DNA from: Agrobacterium tumefaciens
Lineage (GTDB): Bacteria > Pseudomonadota > Alphaproteobacteria > Rhizobiales > Rhizobiaceae
Assembly: GCF_009649785.1 (NCBI RefSeq)
Contig: NZ_WJOK01000014.1
Location: 62,001 to 126,000 of the forward strand
Direction of reading: 5' to 3'
Length of the DNA stretch: 64,000 nucleotides
Positions 1 through 9,150 of the stretch are shown one piece after another. Position 1 is the first letter of the stretch; each line of letters begins with the position of its first letter. The notes under the pieces are model-generated. The model saw only the letters and a list, made by a program, of their open reading frames with translations, ran no database searches and was not told where the DNA came from. The translations under genes were made by a program, and so were the position numbers.

Positions 1-318
1 GGTTATATCAGGCGGGGTGCTGCACAAAGCTGCATGATAGGATATTGGGTGGGCGAACGCTACGCCGCGCAAGGCCATATGTCTGCCGCATTAAAATTGG
101 TAATACCCTATATCTTCAACGGACTTCAGTTGCACCGTATCGAGGCAGCCTGTATTCCGGAAAACTTCAAAAGCATCCGGCTTCTCGAAAATGCCGGGTT
201 CCAGCGGGAAGGCCTCTTGCGGGAATATCTGAAAATCAACGGCCAATGGCGGGATCATACGATGTTTTCCCTTCTTGCCGACAAGCAAAGCTCCAGTGGA
301 ACGAAGTACGATACATGA
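1..318 (+). CDS. rimJ: RimJ-type GNAT N-acetyltransferase, C-terminal part (partial at window edge)
   Basis: The frame is open from the first base and ends in TGA at 316-318, so the N-terminus lies outside the window. The visible 105 residues carry the GNAT acetyl-CoA core: the IGYWVGERYAAQGHM segment matches the family's Q/RxxGxG/A loop region, and NFKSIRLLENAGFQREG followed by a C-terminal GQWRDHTMFSLL matches the RimJ/RimL group that acetylates N-terminal amino groups of ribosomal proteins. The stop overlaps the start of the downstream GGDEF/EAL gene as ATGA, so the two are probably translationally coupled. The substrate cannot be told from this part; rimJ is a family-level symbol. Confidence 0.85.
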   Translation, partial: GYIRRGAAQSCMIGYWVGERYAAQGHMSAALKLVIPYIFNGLQLHRIEAACIPENFKSIRLLENAGFQREGLLREYLKINGQWRDHTMFSLLADKQSSSGTKYDT

Positions 319-3230
319 CTTACACTCACTCTGCGCCGTGCCTGTCGAAACGTCTGGCGGCAATTGCACTGGCTGCGCCGTTCTTCCTGTTTTTCCTGCT
401 TTTTTCGTCTCTTTCCTACGCCTTCGAGCCGGTGAAGATTTCCCGTGACGATACGGCGCTCGATCTCACCGCGACAACCGATATCTATGCCAATCAGGGC
501 GAAGCCTTTCAGGTCTCGACCGCGCCCGGTCCGGATGGCATCCGCCGCCGTATCGAGGTGCGCGCCAGCTCCACCGACCATCAGGGCGACTGGGCCGTCT
601 TCGCGCTCGCCAACGTCTCCGAAGAGCAGCTGGAGCGCGTTATCGTCGCACCGCATTTCCGTCTGGTGAACTCCAAGCTGTTCTGGCCCGATCTCGGCTC
701 GCAGCGCATCATCGCGATCACGCCGAGCGAAGGCTTTGCGCTTGACCGGCAGCCGAGCCCGGATGCCGACGTGTTCCGCATCACGCTCAATCCCGGCTCC
801 GTCATCACCTTCGTCGCCGAGCTGTCGACACCGCAATTGCCGCAGATCTATCTGTGGGAACCGGAAGCCTACAAGGATACGATCAACGCCTTCACGCTCT
901 ATCGCGGCATCGTTCTCGGCATTGCCGGCCTGCTGGCAGTGCTCCTGACCATCCTGTTCGTCGTCAAGGGAACCTCGGTTCTGCCCGCGTCGGCCGCGCT
1001 CGCCTGGGCGGTGCTCGCTTATATCTGCGTCGATTTCGGCTTCCTTGAAAAACTCATCACCGTCACATCCAGCGATCAGCGAATATGGAGGGCGGGCGCC
1101 GAAGTGGCTCTCGCCTCCAGCTTCGTGGTCTTCCTGTTCACCTATCTCAATCTCAACCGCTGGCACGCGCATCTGGGTTATGCGACCTTTGCCTGGGTGG
1201 TGGGGCTGGCGCTGCTGTTCGGCGTCGCGATTTACGATCCTTCGGTCGCCTCCGGTATCGCGCGCGTCTCCTTCGCGCTGACGGCGACGGCCGGCATCGC
1301 ACTCATCATCTATCTTGGCTTCAACCGTTACGACCGGGCGATTTTGCTCGTTCCGTCATGGGCGCTCATCCTCGTCTGGCTGTTCGGCAGCTGGCTGACG
1401 GTGACCGGACAATTGGACAACGACATCGTTCAGCCGGCGCTTGGCGGCGGGCTGGTGCTGATCGTGCTTCTGATCGGCTTCACAGTCATCCAGCACGCCT
1501 TTGCCGGCAGCGCCTATCAGCAGGGCCTGTTTTCCGATCTCGAACGGCAATCTCTCGCACTGACGGGCAGCGGCGATACCGTGTGGGACTGGGACGTGAC
1601 GCGCGACCGCATCGTCACCACACCTGATATTTCCAACCGTCTGGGGCTGGAGCCCGGCACGATGCATGGTGCTGCGCGCAACTGGCTGCCGCGCCTGCAT
1701 CCTGACGATCGCGACCGGTTCAAGGCAACGCTCGACGTGCTGCTCGACCATCGCAAGGGCCGCCTCAATCACGAATTCCGCATTCGCGCTGAAGACGGAC
1801 ATTTCCATTGGCTGCAAATCCGCGCCCGCCCGGTTCTGGGCTCCAACGGCGAAATCATCCGCTGCGTCGGCACCATCACCGACATCACCGAGCAGAAGAA
1901 CTCGGTGGAGCGGCTGTTGCAGGATGCGATGAATGACAATCTGACCGGGCTACCAAACCGGCAGGTCTTCCTCGACCGCCTGCAATCGATCCTCAACCTC
2001 TCTCCTGAAAGCGACGGCGTGCGCCCGACGGTGATGGCGATCGATATCGACCGTTACAAGCTGGTCAACGATACGCTCGGCATTGCTGCAGGCGACAATA
2101 TCCTCATCGCGCTGACACGGCGTCTGCGCCGCCTGTTGAAACCGCAGGATACGCTGGCGCGTCTCGGCGGCGATGAATTCGGCCTGATCCTGACCTCGGA
2201 GCGCGATCCGCAGCGGGTGGCCGATTTCGCCGATGCGGTGAACAAGGCAATCATGGTGCCGATCAATTTCGCCAATCGCGAAATCATCCTCACCGCCTCC
2301 ATCGGCCTCGTTTCATGGATCGACCAGCAGGAAAGTGCCGCAGGTCTCTTGAGCGATGCGGAACTGGCGATGTACCGCGCCAAGCGCGCTGGCGGAAACC
2401 GCGTCGAGCCTTTCCGTCCCGCTTTCCGCACGTCCGGCACCGACCGCCTGCAAATGGAAAGCGATCTTCGCCGCGCCATCGAGCGCAAGGAGCTGTCGCT
2501 CGCCTATCAGCCCATCGTCAAGCTTGACGATGGCGCGCTGGCCGGTTTCGAGGCGCTGATGCGGTGGGAACACCCCAAGCGCGGCAACATTCCGCCAAGC
2601 GAATTCATACCCATCGCGGAAGCCTCCGGTCTGATCGAACCGCTCGGCATGTTCGCGCTGGAAAGGGCAGCGACCGACCTGATGGACTGGCAGCATTCCA
2701 TCGAGAAGATGCCGATCTTCATCTCCGTCAATATTTCCAGCGCGCAATTGCTGAATAACGAACTGTATAACGACGTGCGCGGCATGCTGACGCGAACGCG
2801 CTGTAATCCGCAGCAGCTGAAGCTGGAGCTGACGGAATCCGTGGTGATGGAAAACCCGGAACAGGCGCGGCTGGTGCTTTCCAAGCTGAAGGAAACGGGC
2901 ATCAGCCTCGCCATGGACGATTTCGGCACCGGCTATTCGTCACTTGCCTATCTCACCCGCTTCCCCTTCGACACGATCAAGCTCGACAAGGCACTGGTGG
3001 CCAATACCAGCGACAAGCGCAACGTGCTGCTGCGCTCCGTTATCGCCATGGCGCGCGCTCTCGATATGCAGGTGGTGGCGGAAGGCATTGAAACGCCTGA
3101 GGATGCGGCGGAACTCTCACGCATGAACTGCCATTTCGGCCAGAGCTTCCTGTTCGGCACACCGGTTTCCGGCGATGCGGCGCTGAAGCTTCTGCGGGAG
3201 CGGTTCCAGCCGACGAAGCGAGCTTCGTAA
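315..3230 (+). CDS. Membrane-anchored PAS-GGDEF-EAL cyclic-di-GMP enzyme
   Basis: This 971-residue protein should make and/or degrade cyclic-di-GMP. It starts at ATG 315, overlapping the upstream stop. An N-terminal hydrophobic segment (about residues 15-37) and a roughly 170-residue predicted extracytoplasmic domain are followed by about seven membrane segments (about 200-400), a 7TMR-like layout. Next come a PAS domain with PAC tail (HFHWLQIRARPVLG), a GGDEF domain with intact GGDEF at 618-622, and an EAL domain with intact EAL at 746-748 and the metal-binding DDFGTG motif at 868-873. The usual RxxD inhibitory site before GGDEF reads KPQD, so product inhibition may be lost. Both catalytic motifs are intact, so direction cannot be predicted. 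The N-terminal sensor ligand is unknown. Confidence 0.93.
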   Translation: MTYTHSAPCLSKRLAAIALAAPFFLFFLLFSSLSYAFEPVKISRDDTALDLTATTDIYANQGEAFQVSTAPGPDGIRRRIEVRASSTDHQGDWAVFALANVSEEQLERVIVAPHFRLVNSKLFWPDLGSQRIIAITPSEGFALDRQPSPDADVFRITLNPGSVITFVAELSTPQLPQIYLWEPEAYKDTINAFTLYRGIVLGIAGLLAVLLTILFVVKGTSVLPASAALAWAVLAYICVDFGFLEKLITVTSSDQRIWRAGAEVALASSFVVFLFTYLNLNRWHAHLGYATFAWVVGLALLFGVAIYDPSVASGIARVSFALTATAGIALIIYLGFNRYDRAILLVPSWALILVWLFGSWLTVTGQLDNDIVQPALGGGLVLIVLLIGFTVIQHAFAGSAYQQGLFSDLERQSLALTGSGDTVWDWDVTRDRIVTTPDISNRLGLEPGTMHGAARNWLPRLHPDDRDRFKATLDVLLDHRKGRLNHEFRIRAEDGHFHWLQIRARPVLGSNGEIIRCVGTITDITEQKNSVERLLQDAMNDNLTGLPNRQVFLDRLQSILNLSPESDGVRPTVMAIDIDRYKLVNDTLGIAAGDNILIALTRRLRRLLKPQDTLARLGGDEFGLILTSERDPQRVADFADAVNKAIMVPINFANREIILTASIGLVSWIDQQESAAGLLSDAELAMYRAKRAGGNRVEPFRPAFRTSGTDRLQMESDLRRAIERKELSLAYQPIVKLDDGALAGFEALMRWEHPKRGNIPPSEFIPIAEASGLIEPLGMFALERAATDLMDWQHSIEKMPIFISVNISSAQLLNNELYNDVRGMLTRTRCNPQQLKLELTESVVMENPEQARLVLSKLKETGISLAMDDFGTGYSSLAYLTRFPFDTIKLDKALVANTSDKRNVLLRSVIAMARALDMQVVAEGIETPEDAAELSRMNCHFGQSFLFGTPVSGDAALKLLRERFQPTKRAS

Positions 3231-3275
3231 GAGGAATTGGAATATGGGGTGGTAAAGGGCTACTCCATCCACCGC

Positions 3276-3304
3276 CGTCATTCCGGCATTGAGCCGGAAT
3301 GACG
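3276..3304. repeat. Palindromic intergenic repeat (CGTCATTCCGGC stem)
   Basis: A perfect 12-bp inverted repeat (CGTCATTCCGGC / GCCGGAATGACG, 5-bp loop) sits between two converging genes. The same core, TTCCGGCxTxGAGCCGGAA, recurs at about 20000 and 26968. It is a RIME-like element of the kind scattered in rhizobial genomes and could also act as a bidirectional terminator or 3' stabiliser. Confidence 0.75.
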
Positions 3305-3353
3305 GGAGAAGGAAACGACGCGTTTCCTGACTATGACTTCTCGTGTCTCGTAT

Positions 3354-4460
3354 TCACTGCGCCATCGAGAACTGCTGCATCTGCTGTTGAGGCATCGCGT
3401 CGATCCTGCCGTGTAGCAGGTCGTGGATGAATTCCATCTTGCTCACAACAGGCGGGGCCAGCACGAAGGGATAAAGGTCCGCCTCCCCCATGCTGCGCTG
3501 GATCGAGTTGATGGCGACGCTGAGCGGAATCCAGGCCTTGACCAGTTGTGCGGCGCTACGGGCATTATAGGGATCGAAAGTGACCTCCGCCGCCATTTCC
3601 TCATGTCCATCGGGGTCTATCGCCACACCAAAGGCGCGCGCGGTTTCCAGCGTATCGACAATGTGAAGATAATGCGCGAAACACTCGGCAAAATCCTCCC
3701 AGGGATGCACGGAGGCATAGGCGCTTATGAAGGTTTCCTGCCAGTTGGGGCGCGGCCCCTGCTCGTAATTGCGCTGTAGCGCCGCGGCATAGTCTTCGCG
3801 CTCATCGCCGAATACCGCGCGGCAGGCCTCCAGTCGGTTCTCATCACGAACCAGCTTGTTCCAGATGAAATGCCCAACCTCATGGCGGAAATGGCCAAGC
3901 ATGGTGCGATAGGGCTCGTTCATGTTGGCGCGCACCTGCTCGCGCGTCGCATCATCCACCTCTGCCGCGCGAATGGCGATCAGGCCCTCGTCGTGGCCGG
4001 TCATGGCGGGAATGACGGAACCGTCAGGCGCGACCTCATCAACCAGAAAGTCGAAGACTAGCCCGCCGACAGGATCGGCATCGCGGTTGGGATGCGGCAG
4101 GCCGAGACGCAATATCGAATAGAACAAATGCCGCTGTGCTTGGCTGATGCCGCGCCATTGTTCGATGCCCTTATCCGTCGCGATATTTGGCACGAGACGG
4201 TTATGGCTGCAGGCCGGGCAAAAGGCGTTTTGGCTTTCCGCCGGCACAGACCAGTTGCAGATGTCGTTCACCTCATTGGCGCAGAACCGCACCTGTCTTT
4301 CCGGCTGGGCTACGAGTTGCCAATTCGGCTCACCCGCAGGCGCCAGCGCTTCCATGGAAAGGCGCTCCGGCACGAAGGCCAGACGATGGCCGCAAGAGAC
4401 GCAGAAACGATTGTCGAAGTGGACCGGCTGGCCACAGGAAGCGCAGGAAAAAAGCTTCAT
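3354..4460 (-). CDS. Zinc-ribbon plus putative zinc metallopeptidase (COG4307-like)
   Basis: The 368-residue protein begins with a zinc ribbon (CASCGQPVHFDNRFCVSCG, two CxxC pairs) and a second Cys cluster (FCPACSHNR at about residue 79). The remainder resembles the putative zinc-binding metallopeptidase family: HEVGHFIWNK gives an HExxH site, and DFAECFAHYLHI downstream could supply the third ligand. The start ATG has AAGGG eight bases upstream. No signal peptide is seen, so it is probably cytosolic. Substrate and role are unknown; the family name rests on motif recognition. The gene converges on the GGDEF/EAL gene. Confidence 0.85.
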   Translation of the reverse strand: MKLFSCASCGQPVHFDNRFCVSCGHRLAFVPERLSMEALAPAGEPNWQLVAQPERQVRFCANEVNDICNWSVPAESQNAFCPACSHNRLVPNIATDKGIEQWRGISQAQRHLFYSILRLGLPHPNRDADPVGGLVFDFLVDEVAPDGSVIPAMTGHDEGLIAIRAAEVDDATREQVRANMNEPYRTMLGHFRHEVGHFIWNKLVRDENRLEACRAVFGDEREDYAAALQRNYEQGPRPNWQETFISAYASVHPWEDFAECFAHYLHIVDTLETARAFGVAIDPDGHEEMAAEVTFDPYNARSAAQLVKAWIPLSVAINSIQRSMGEADLYPFVLAPPVVSKMEFIHDLLHGRIDAMPQQQMQQFSMAQ

Positions 4461-4558
4461 TCATGAAACCCTTGCGGTGGATGAATTGGGTGAAGGCGAA
4501 TATAAGAGACAAAGGTGAAAGGCGTCACAAACCCGCCCTTCAGGCCCCCAGACGACAA

Positions 4559-4586
4559 GAGCGCATGTGCGATAACACATGCGCTC
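4559..4586 (-). terminator. Hairpin downstream of csbD-like gene
   Basis: An 11-bp perfect stem (GAGCGCATGTG / CACATGCGCTC, 6-base loop) lies 41 bases past the CsbD-like stop. On the minus strand it is followed by TTGTCGTC rather than a clean T-run, so it is either a weak intrinsic terminator or an mRNA 3' stabiliser. Confidence 0.55.
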
Positions 4587-4627
4587 CAAAGCACCGCATC
4601 AAAGACACGGGAGCCCGTCAGGCGGCA

Positions 4628-4819
4628 TTACATACGATCAACGACACCCTTGACCGCATCCTTGGCCTTGCCGACGTTCTTCTGTACCTTGCCTTCGGTT
4701 TCCTGAGCGGCACCCTTGGCGCGCAGCTCGTTGTTGCCGGTTGCTTCGCCGACGTTTTTCTTGACCTTGCCAGCAACTTCCTTGGCTGTACCGGCGATCT
4801 TGTCTGATGTGCTACCCAT
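4628..4819 (-). CDS. CsbD-family small stress protein
   Basis: A 63-residue hydrophilic protein rich in Lys, Ala and Gly, starting [20 protein letters not shown]. The internal duplication ([22 protein letters not shown] repeated as [20 protein letters not shown], compared in part) is typical of the CsbD family, which is induced by general stress in many bacteria and has no established biochemical function. The gene is monocistronic, between two minus-strand genes. Complete length supports a functional copy. Confidence 0.9.
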   Translation of the reverse strand: MGSTSDKIAGTAKEVAGKVKKNVGEATGNNELRAKGAAQETEGKVQKNVGKAKDAVKGVVDRM

Positions 4820-4926
4820 GTTACTGCTCCCTAGTTGAGCCGTACTGTCTGTGCGGCTTTCGGGACTGTTAACGTCAGGGATTGGGATTGGTTCCAGCAG
4901 TCGACAAAAGGAGCATCACGAAAAAA

Positions 4927-5532
4927 TCAGGCGTGGCCGGCTTCCGCAGAAAGCATGCGAGCATCCACACCCATAAGCGCAAGCGCCCGCTCGTATTTGT
5001 TGTCCAGTCCGCGGTCGAAAATCAGCTCTTCCGCCGCCGGGCAATTCAGCCATCCATTATTGGCGATCTCGTTTTCCAGCTGGCCCGGACCCCAGCCGGC
5101 ATAACCGAGCATCATGGTGGCCTTTTGCGGGCCGCGACCATTGGAAATGGCGCGCACGATATCCAGCGTTGCCGTCAAGGAAATGTCGTCGCTGACCGGA
5201 ATGCTCGATTCACTTAAATAATCATCGGAATGCAGCACGAAACCCCGGCCGGATTCGACCGGGCCGCCGCATTGGATCGGAAATTCCCGGGTGCGGTTGG
5301 GAAGCATGATGGCGTCGTTGCTGTCCACCAGCTTCAGATGCAGCAGAATATCCGTGAAGGTGATCTGCTGCGGCCGGTTGATGATGAAACCCATGGCTCC
5401 GGCATCCGAATGGGCGCAGATATAGACCACCGAACGGGCAAAATTGCCATTGTCCAGCCCCGGCATCGCAATGAGGAACTGGCTGTCAAAAAAGCCACGT
5501 TCGCGTTTGTCCATCAGGGTTGAAAAGCTCAC
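4927..5532 (-). CDS. YqgE/AlgH family protein (UPF0301), GTG start
   Basis: A 201-residue member of the YqgE/AlgH family. Diagnostic stretches are [50 protein letters not shown] and [12 protein letters not shown]. The molecular function of the family is not settled. The reading frame stays open upstream to 5667, but the GTG at 5532 is preceded by GGAGG with a five-base spacer. Neither the ATG at 5562 nor the ATG at 5514 has a Shine-Dalgarno sequence, so I place the start at 5532. The gene is divergent from the DsbD-like gene at 5695. Confidence 0.9.
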   Translation of the reverse strand: MSFSTLMDKRERGFFDSQFLIAMPGLDNGNFARSVVYICAHSDAGAMGFIINRPQQITFTDILLHLKLVDSNDAIMLPNRTREFPIQCGGPVESGRGFVLHSDDYLSESSIPVSDDISLTATLDIVRAISNGRGPQKATMMLGYAGWGPGQLENEIANNGWLNCPAAEELIFDRGLDNKYERALALMGVDARMLSAEAGHA

Positions 5533-5694
5533 CGGCGCCTCCAGCTTGCCGAATTCCACCATTGAACGGGAAAGCGGCGTTCGCACTTCGACAAAGCACA
5601 GGATGCGGCATCGCGCCCGATCAATCAACCGAAAATGATGAACCGCACGAATTCGTAACTGGTCCATCAGGCGATGTTGGGTTAGACGGAAAGA

Positions 5695-6543
5695 ATGAGC
5701 GTCAGGACATTCTTTCGATTTTCACATCTTCGCCTCGCCGTTGCCTTCGCCGCCCTTCTCGGTAGCTGGCAACTAGCGCAGGCCGAAATTACCGACTGGG
5801 CGAGAAGTGAAGGCGGCCAGATGCGTGTGGCAAGCCTTGCCATGGATGCGGACGGCGTGGTGCGCGGCGTGTTGCAGATCGAGCCGAAAGACGGCTGGAT
5901 AACCTATTGGCGCGAACCGGGCGAAGCTGGAATACCGCCCAAGATCACGCTTGATCCGGCAAGCGGTATAAGCCTGACATCGATGGCCTATCCCGTTCCC
6001 AAACTCATCGAGAACGGCGATATCACCGATATCGGCTACGATCACGCCGTCAGCATTCCCTTTCAGTTGAAAGCCGTGGACGCCAAAGCGGGAGGCAATA
6101 TCGACCTCACCGCCTTCATCGGCGTCTGCCAGAATATCTGCATTCCCTTTGAGGCGACGTTTTCGATCAGCCGCGGCAATGCGGGCGATGACGACCACGA
6201 AGAGCGGCGATTGCTGGAAGAGGCGCGCGAGACGCTGCCAGAGGCTGCGTCCGACGATTTCAAGGTTGTCGATTTCCACATCACGCCCGACAAGACCATG
6301 CTTGGCGTGCAATTGCAGCTGCCGGAAAACGCGCCGAAGGAGACCGAGATATTCATCGCCGGCCCCTCCGGTTTTGCCTATTATGAGCCGCAGAACCTGG
6401 TGCGAGACAAGCGCAAGCTCTCCTTCTACATGAACATCAAGGGCTTGCCAAAAACCTATCAGGTGCAGGGCAACAGCTGGCCCATTCTGGTCAAATCCGG
6501 CGATCGGACCATGGAGACCATGCTCAATTTTCCAAAGCCCTGA
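5695..6543 (+). CDS. Periplasmic DsbD N-terminal-domain-like protein
   Basis: A 282-residue protein with a clear signal peptide (hydrophobic run ending LAQA-E at about residue 30). Much of the mature part resembles the periplasmic alpha domain of the DsbD/ScsB thiol:disulfide interchange proteins, including [16 protein letters not shown] and the Cys pair in [14 protein letters not shown] (CxxxC), where DsbD-alpha carries its redox cysteines. The membrane and thioredoxin-like domains of full DsbD are absent, so it must work with partners or as a stand-alone reductant acceptor. It reads divergently from yqgE and is followed by a peroxiredoxin gene with its own RBS. Confidence 0.82.
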   Translation: MSVRTFFRFSHLRLAVAFAALLGSWQLAQAEITDWARSEGGQMRVASLAMDADGVVRGVLQIEPKDGWITYWREPGEAGIPPKITLDPASGISLTSMAYPVPKLIENGDITDIGYDHAVSIPFQLKAVDAKAGGNIDLTAFIGVCQNICIPFEATFSISRGNAGDDDHEERRLLEEARETLPEAASDDFKVVDFHITPDKTMLGVQLQLPENAPKETEIFIAGPSGFAYYEPQNLVRDKRKLSFYMNIKGLPKTYQVQGNSWPILVKSGDRTMETMLNFPKP

Positions 6544-6665
6544 CGGTTCAGGCGGCATATCCCGAACGGGTGTCTCAGCCATGTAATTTCCCGCGAAAAC
6601 CGTATGACAGTTTTCTTTTCCTTGCTCTATAGTCGCGCGAACCAAACGGCCATAGGAGCATGGAC

Positions 6666-7151
6666 ATGACTATCAAGATCGGCGAAAAACTGCCTTCCGC
6701 AACCTTCAAGGAAAAGACCGCCGATGGCCCGGTGGAAACCACCACCGATGCGCTTTTTGGCGGCAAGACGGTGGTTCTTTTCGCCGTACCCGGCGCTTTC
6801 ACTCCCACCTGCTCGCTGAACCACCTGCCGGGCTACCTCGAAAACCGCGACGCCATTCTCGCAAAGGGCGTGGATGACATCGCCGTCGTTTCCGTCAACG
6901 ACTGGCACGTCATGGGCGCATGGGCACAATCGTCCGGCGGCCAGGGCAAAATTCACTTCCTCGCCGACTGGGACGCCGCCTTCACCAAGGCGCTCGGCCT
7001 CGATGCCGACCTTTCCGGCGGTGGCCTCGGCGTGCGCTCCAAGCGCTATTCGATGCTGGTGAAAGACGGCGTGGTTACATCGCTCAACGTGGAAGAAAAT
7101 CCCGGCCAGGCGACGGTCTCGGCCGCTGCAGCGATGATCGAGCAGCTTTAA
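6666..7151 (+). CDS. Peroxiredoxin, Prx5/AhpE-like
   Basis: A 161-residue peroxiredoxin of the Prx5 group, which reduces hydroperoxides with a thiol donor. The peroxidatic Cys is C49 in VPGAFTPTCS, the canonical PxxxTxxC setting, followed by HLPGYLENRD. Two ATGs compete: 6660 has only one base between it and AGGAG, while 6666 has seven, so 6666 is chosen and gives the usual family length. It follows a thiol-redox protein gene and ends just before a bidirectional terminator at 7192. Confidence 0.94.
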   Translation: MTIKIGEKLPSATFKEKTADGPVETTTDALFGGKTVVLFAVPGAFTPTCSLNHLPGYLENRDAILAKGVDDIAVVSVNDWHVMGAWAQSSGGQGKIHFLADWDAAFTKALGLDADLSGGGLGVRSKRYSMLVKDGVVTSLNVEENPGQATVSAAAAMIEQL

Positions 7152-7191
7152 GCCACCTCTCTGTCGTCGCGAATGAAGTACAGTATCCATT

Positions 7192-7214
7192 AAAGGGCGG
7201 TCAAACCGCCCTTT
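7192..7214. terminator. Bidirectional intrinsic terminator
   Basis: A 9-bp stem AAAGGGCGG / CCGCCCTTT with a five-base loop TCAAA is followed on the plus strand by TT, and on the minus strand the pairing A-run gives T residues. It lies between the peroxiredoxin gene and the converging Dabb gene (stop at 7216) and should end both transcripts. Confidence 0.85.
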
Positions 7215-7215
7215 T

Positions 7216-7524
7216 TCACACATTCATATCAAACACCAGAAGCCCGGCCAGACCGCCATCGGTCAGCGAGACCAGACGTTGACCGACTTCCATGTGTTGC
7301 GGGTGCGCCAGATATTCGTCGCGGGCTTCCGGGCTGTCCAGCGTCACGATGAAGCCATCGACGAAACCGCCATTCAGGCCTTCCGGCGAAACGTTCTGGC
7401 CGTATTTCACGTCGATTATGCCGGGTATCACGTCCTTGAGGGCCGCAATTGCTTCAAACACCGCGTGTTTTTCAGAGGATGCCGTTGCAGCCTTGAACCG
7501 TAGAAATACACAATGCAGGATCAT
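7216..7524 (-). CDS. Dabb-family (stress-responsive alpha/beta barrel) protein
   Basis: A 102-residue protein opening MILHCVFLRF with GFIVTLDSPEARDEYLAHP and a C-terminal LLVFDMNV, matching the Dabb (dimeric alpha/beta barrel) family. These small cytosolic proteins usually dimerise; some bind or cyclise aromatic polyketides, most are unassigned. The frame extends upstream, but the ATG at 7524 is preceded by GGAGGAG ten bases away. Function here is not predictable. It may be co-directional with, but unlinked to, rnhA upstream. Confidence 0.88.
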   Translation of the reverse strand: MILHCVFLRFKAATASSEKHAVFEAIAALKDVIPGIIDVKYGQNVSPEGLNGGFVDGFIVTLDSPEARDEYLAHPQHMEVGQRLVSLTDGGLAGLLVFDMNV

Positions 7525-7652
7525 CTGAATGTCTCTCCTCCGCTGGAACATCGTCCAACTGTTTGACGACAAGATAGATCGGGTTTCAGTTTTCACAATC
7601 CCTTATCACGGTTGGGCCGGATCAGGGCCGAATGGAAGAAATCAGTCTTCCG

Positions 7653-8093
7653 TTACCGGCGTTTGAAAGGCTCCATGCCCTTGCGTGCCAATTCGTCGGC
7701 GCGCTCGTTTTCCGGGTGGCCGGCATGGCCCTTGACCCAGTGCAGCGTCACTTTATGGCGCTCCTGCGCAGCGTCCAGCGCCTGCCACAGCTCCACATTC
7801 TTGACCGGTTTGTTATCGGCGGTTTTCCAGCCCTTCTTTTTCCAGCCGAAAATCCACTTGGTGATGCCATCCTTGACATAGGCGCTGTCGGTATAGAGAT
7901 CGACTTCGCAGGGACTTTTCAGCGCGTTGAGCGCCGAGATGGCCGCCAGCAGTTCCATGCGGTTGTTGGTGGTATCAGCCTCGCCGCCGGACAATTCCTT
8001 TTCGGTCTCGCCATATCGCAGCACGGCACCCCAGCCGCCCGGACCGGGATTGCCGGAGCAGGCGCCGTCGGTAAAGATATCGACATGTTTCAT
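7653..8093 (-). CDS. rnhA: Ribonuclease HI
   Basis: A 146-residue RNase HI, which cleaves RNA in RNA:DNA hybrids. All four catalytic carboxylates are visible: D in [19 protein letters not shown] in [11 protein letters not shown] in [10 protein letters not shown] and D in [15 protein letters not shown], together with the conserved His of GHAGHPEN. The ATG overlaps the thrB stop as ATGA, so it is translated from the ispH-thrB transcript. Length is standard for the family. The window also carries rnhB, so both RNase H classes are present. Confidence 0.98.
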   Translation of the reverse strand: MKHVDIFTDGACSGNPGPGGWGAVLRYGETEKELSGGEADTTNNRMELLAAISALNALKSPCEVDLYTDSAYVKDGITKWIFGWKKKGWKTADNKPVKNVELWQALDAAQERHKVTLHWVKGHAGHPENERADELARKGMEPFKRR

Positions 8094-9058
8094 TCGCCAA
8101 CCAGCCCGTATTCGGCGACATGGCTGATGGAGCGGTGGAACCGCAGCTTGCGCAGATATTCCAGCGGGTCTTTCTTCACCACCAGCGCGCCCGCTGGCGT
8201 CGTCAGCCAGTCATAGAGGCGGGTCAGGAAGAAGCGCAGCGCCGAGCCGCGTGCCAGAAGCGGCAAGGCATCCAGTTCCGCCTCGCTCAACGGGCGCACC
8301 GACTGGTAACCTTCCAGCAGCGCCTTGCCCTTGGTGACGTTGTACGCACCATCCTTCTCGAAGCACCAGGCATTGAGGCAGATCGACACGTCATAGGCGA
8401 GCAGGTCGTTGCAGGCGAAGTAAAAATCGATGAGCCCGGAAAGCTCGTCACCGAGGAAGAACACGTTGTCCTGAAACAGGTCCGCATGGATGACGCCCGC
8501 GGGCAAATCCTTCGGCCAATGGGCGGCGAGATAATCGATTTCCGGGCGGATCTCTTGCTTCAGGCCCTTTTCCACCTCGTCGGCGCGGTCTTCAGACTTG
8601 TCCCACAGCACCTTCCAGCCATCGACGGAGAGTGCATTGGGGCGCTTGATCTCGAACCCCTCACCGGCCAGATGCATGGCGGCCAGCGCCTTGCCGACTT
8701 CCCGGCAATGTTTCGCTTCCGGTTTTCGCAGCCACATGCCTTCAAGGAAGGAGATCAGCGCCGCTGGGCGACCGGACAATTCGCCCAGCAGTTCCCCGTC
8801 CTTGCGCGGCAGCGGCAAGGGGCAGGACAGACCCTTGGCGGCCAGATGCTGCATGAGACCGAGGAAGAACGGCAGATCGGATTTTTCCACTCGCTTTTCG
8901 TAAAGCGTCAGAATCAGCGGATCCTTCGTCGTATGCAGCAGGAAATTGGAGTTTTCGACGCCTTCGGCAATGCCCTTATAGGATGTAAGGCTGCCAACGT
9001 CGTATTGTATGAGGAAATTCCTCAGATCATCTTCGGTGATGTCCGTATAAACTGCCAA
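8090..9058 (-). CDS. thrB: Homoserine kinase (APH-like type II), TTG start
   Basis: This 322-residue kinase phosphorylates L-homoserine in threonine biosynthesis. It belongs to the aminoglycoside-phosphotransferase-like homoserine kinases, with the catalytic loop [14 protein letters not shown] and metal-binding [10 protein letters not shown]. Two TTG codons, at 9064 and 9058, could start it; AAGAG lies eight bases before 9058 but only two before 9064, favouring the shorter form ([10 protein letters not shown]). It is followed directly by rnhA with an ATGA overlap and preceded by ispH on the same strand. Confidence 0.96.
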   Translation of the reverse strand: MAVYTDITEDDLRNFLIQYDVGSLTSYKGIAEGVENSNFLLHTTKDPLILTLYEKRVEKSDLPFFLGLMQHLAAKGLSCPLPLPRKDGELLGELSGRPAALISFLEGMWLRKPEAKHCREVGKALAAMHLAGEGFEIKRPNALSVDGWKVLWDKSEDRADEVEKGLKQEIRPEIDYLAAHWPKDLPAGVIHADLFQDNVFFLGDELSGLIDFYFACNDLLAYDVSICLNAWCFEKDGAYNVTKGKALLEGYQSVRPLSEAELDALPLLARGSALRFFLTRLYDWLTTPAGALVVKKDPLEYLRKLRFHRSISHVAEYGLVGE

Positions 9059-9150
9059 TTTCAAATCTCTTGATGAAGGATGGAGTGAAAATCTGAAGAG
9101 GGGATGACATATGCGCGGTGGGAACCACTCACATATCTCGCCATCCCGGT

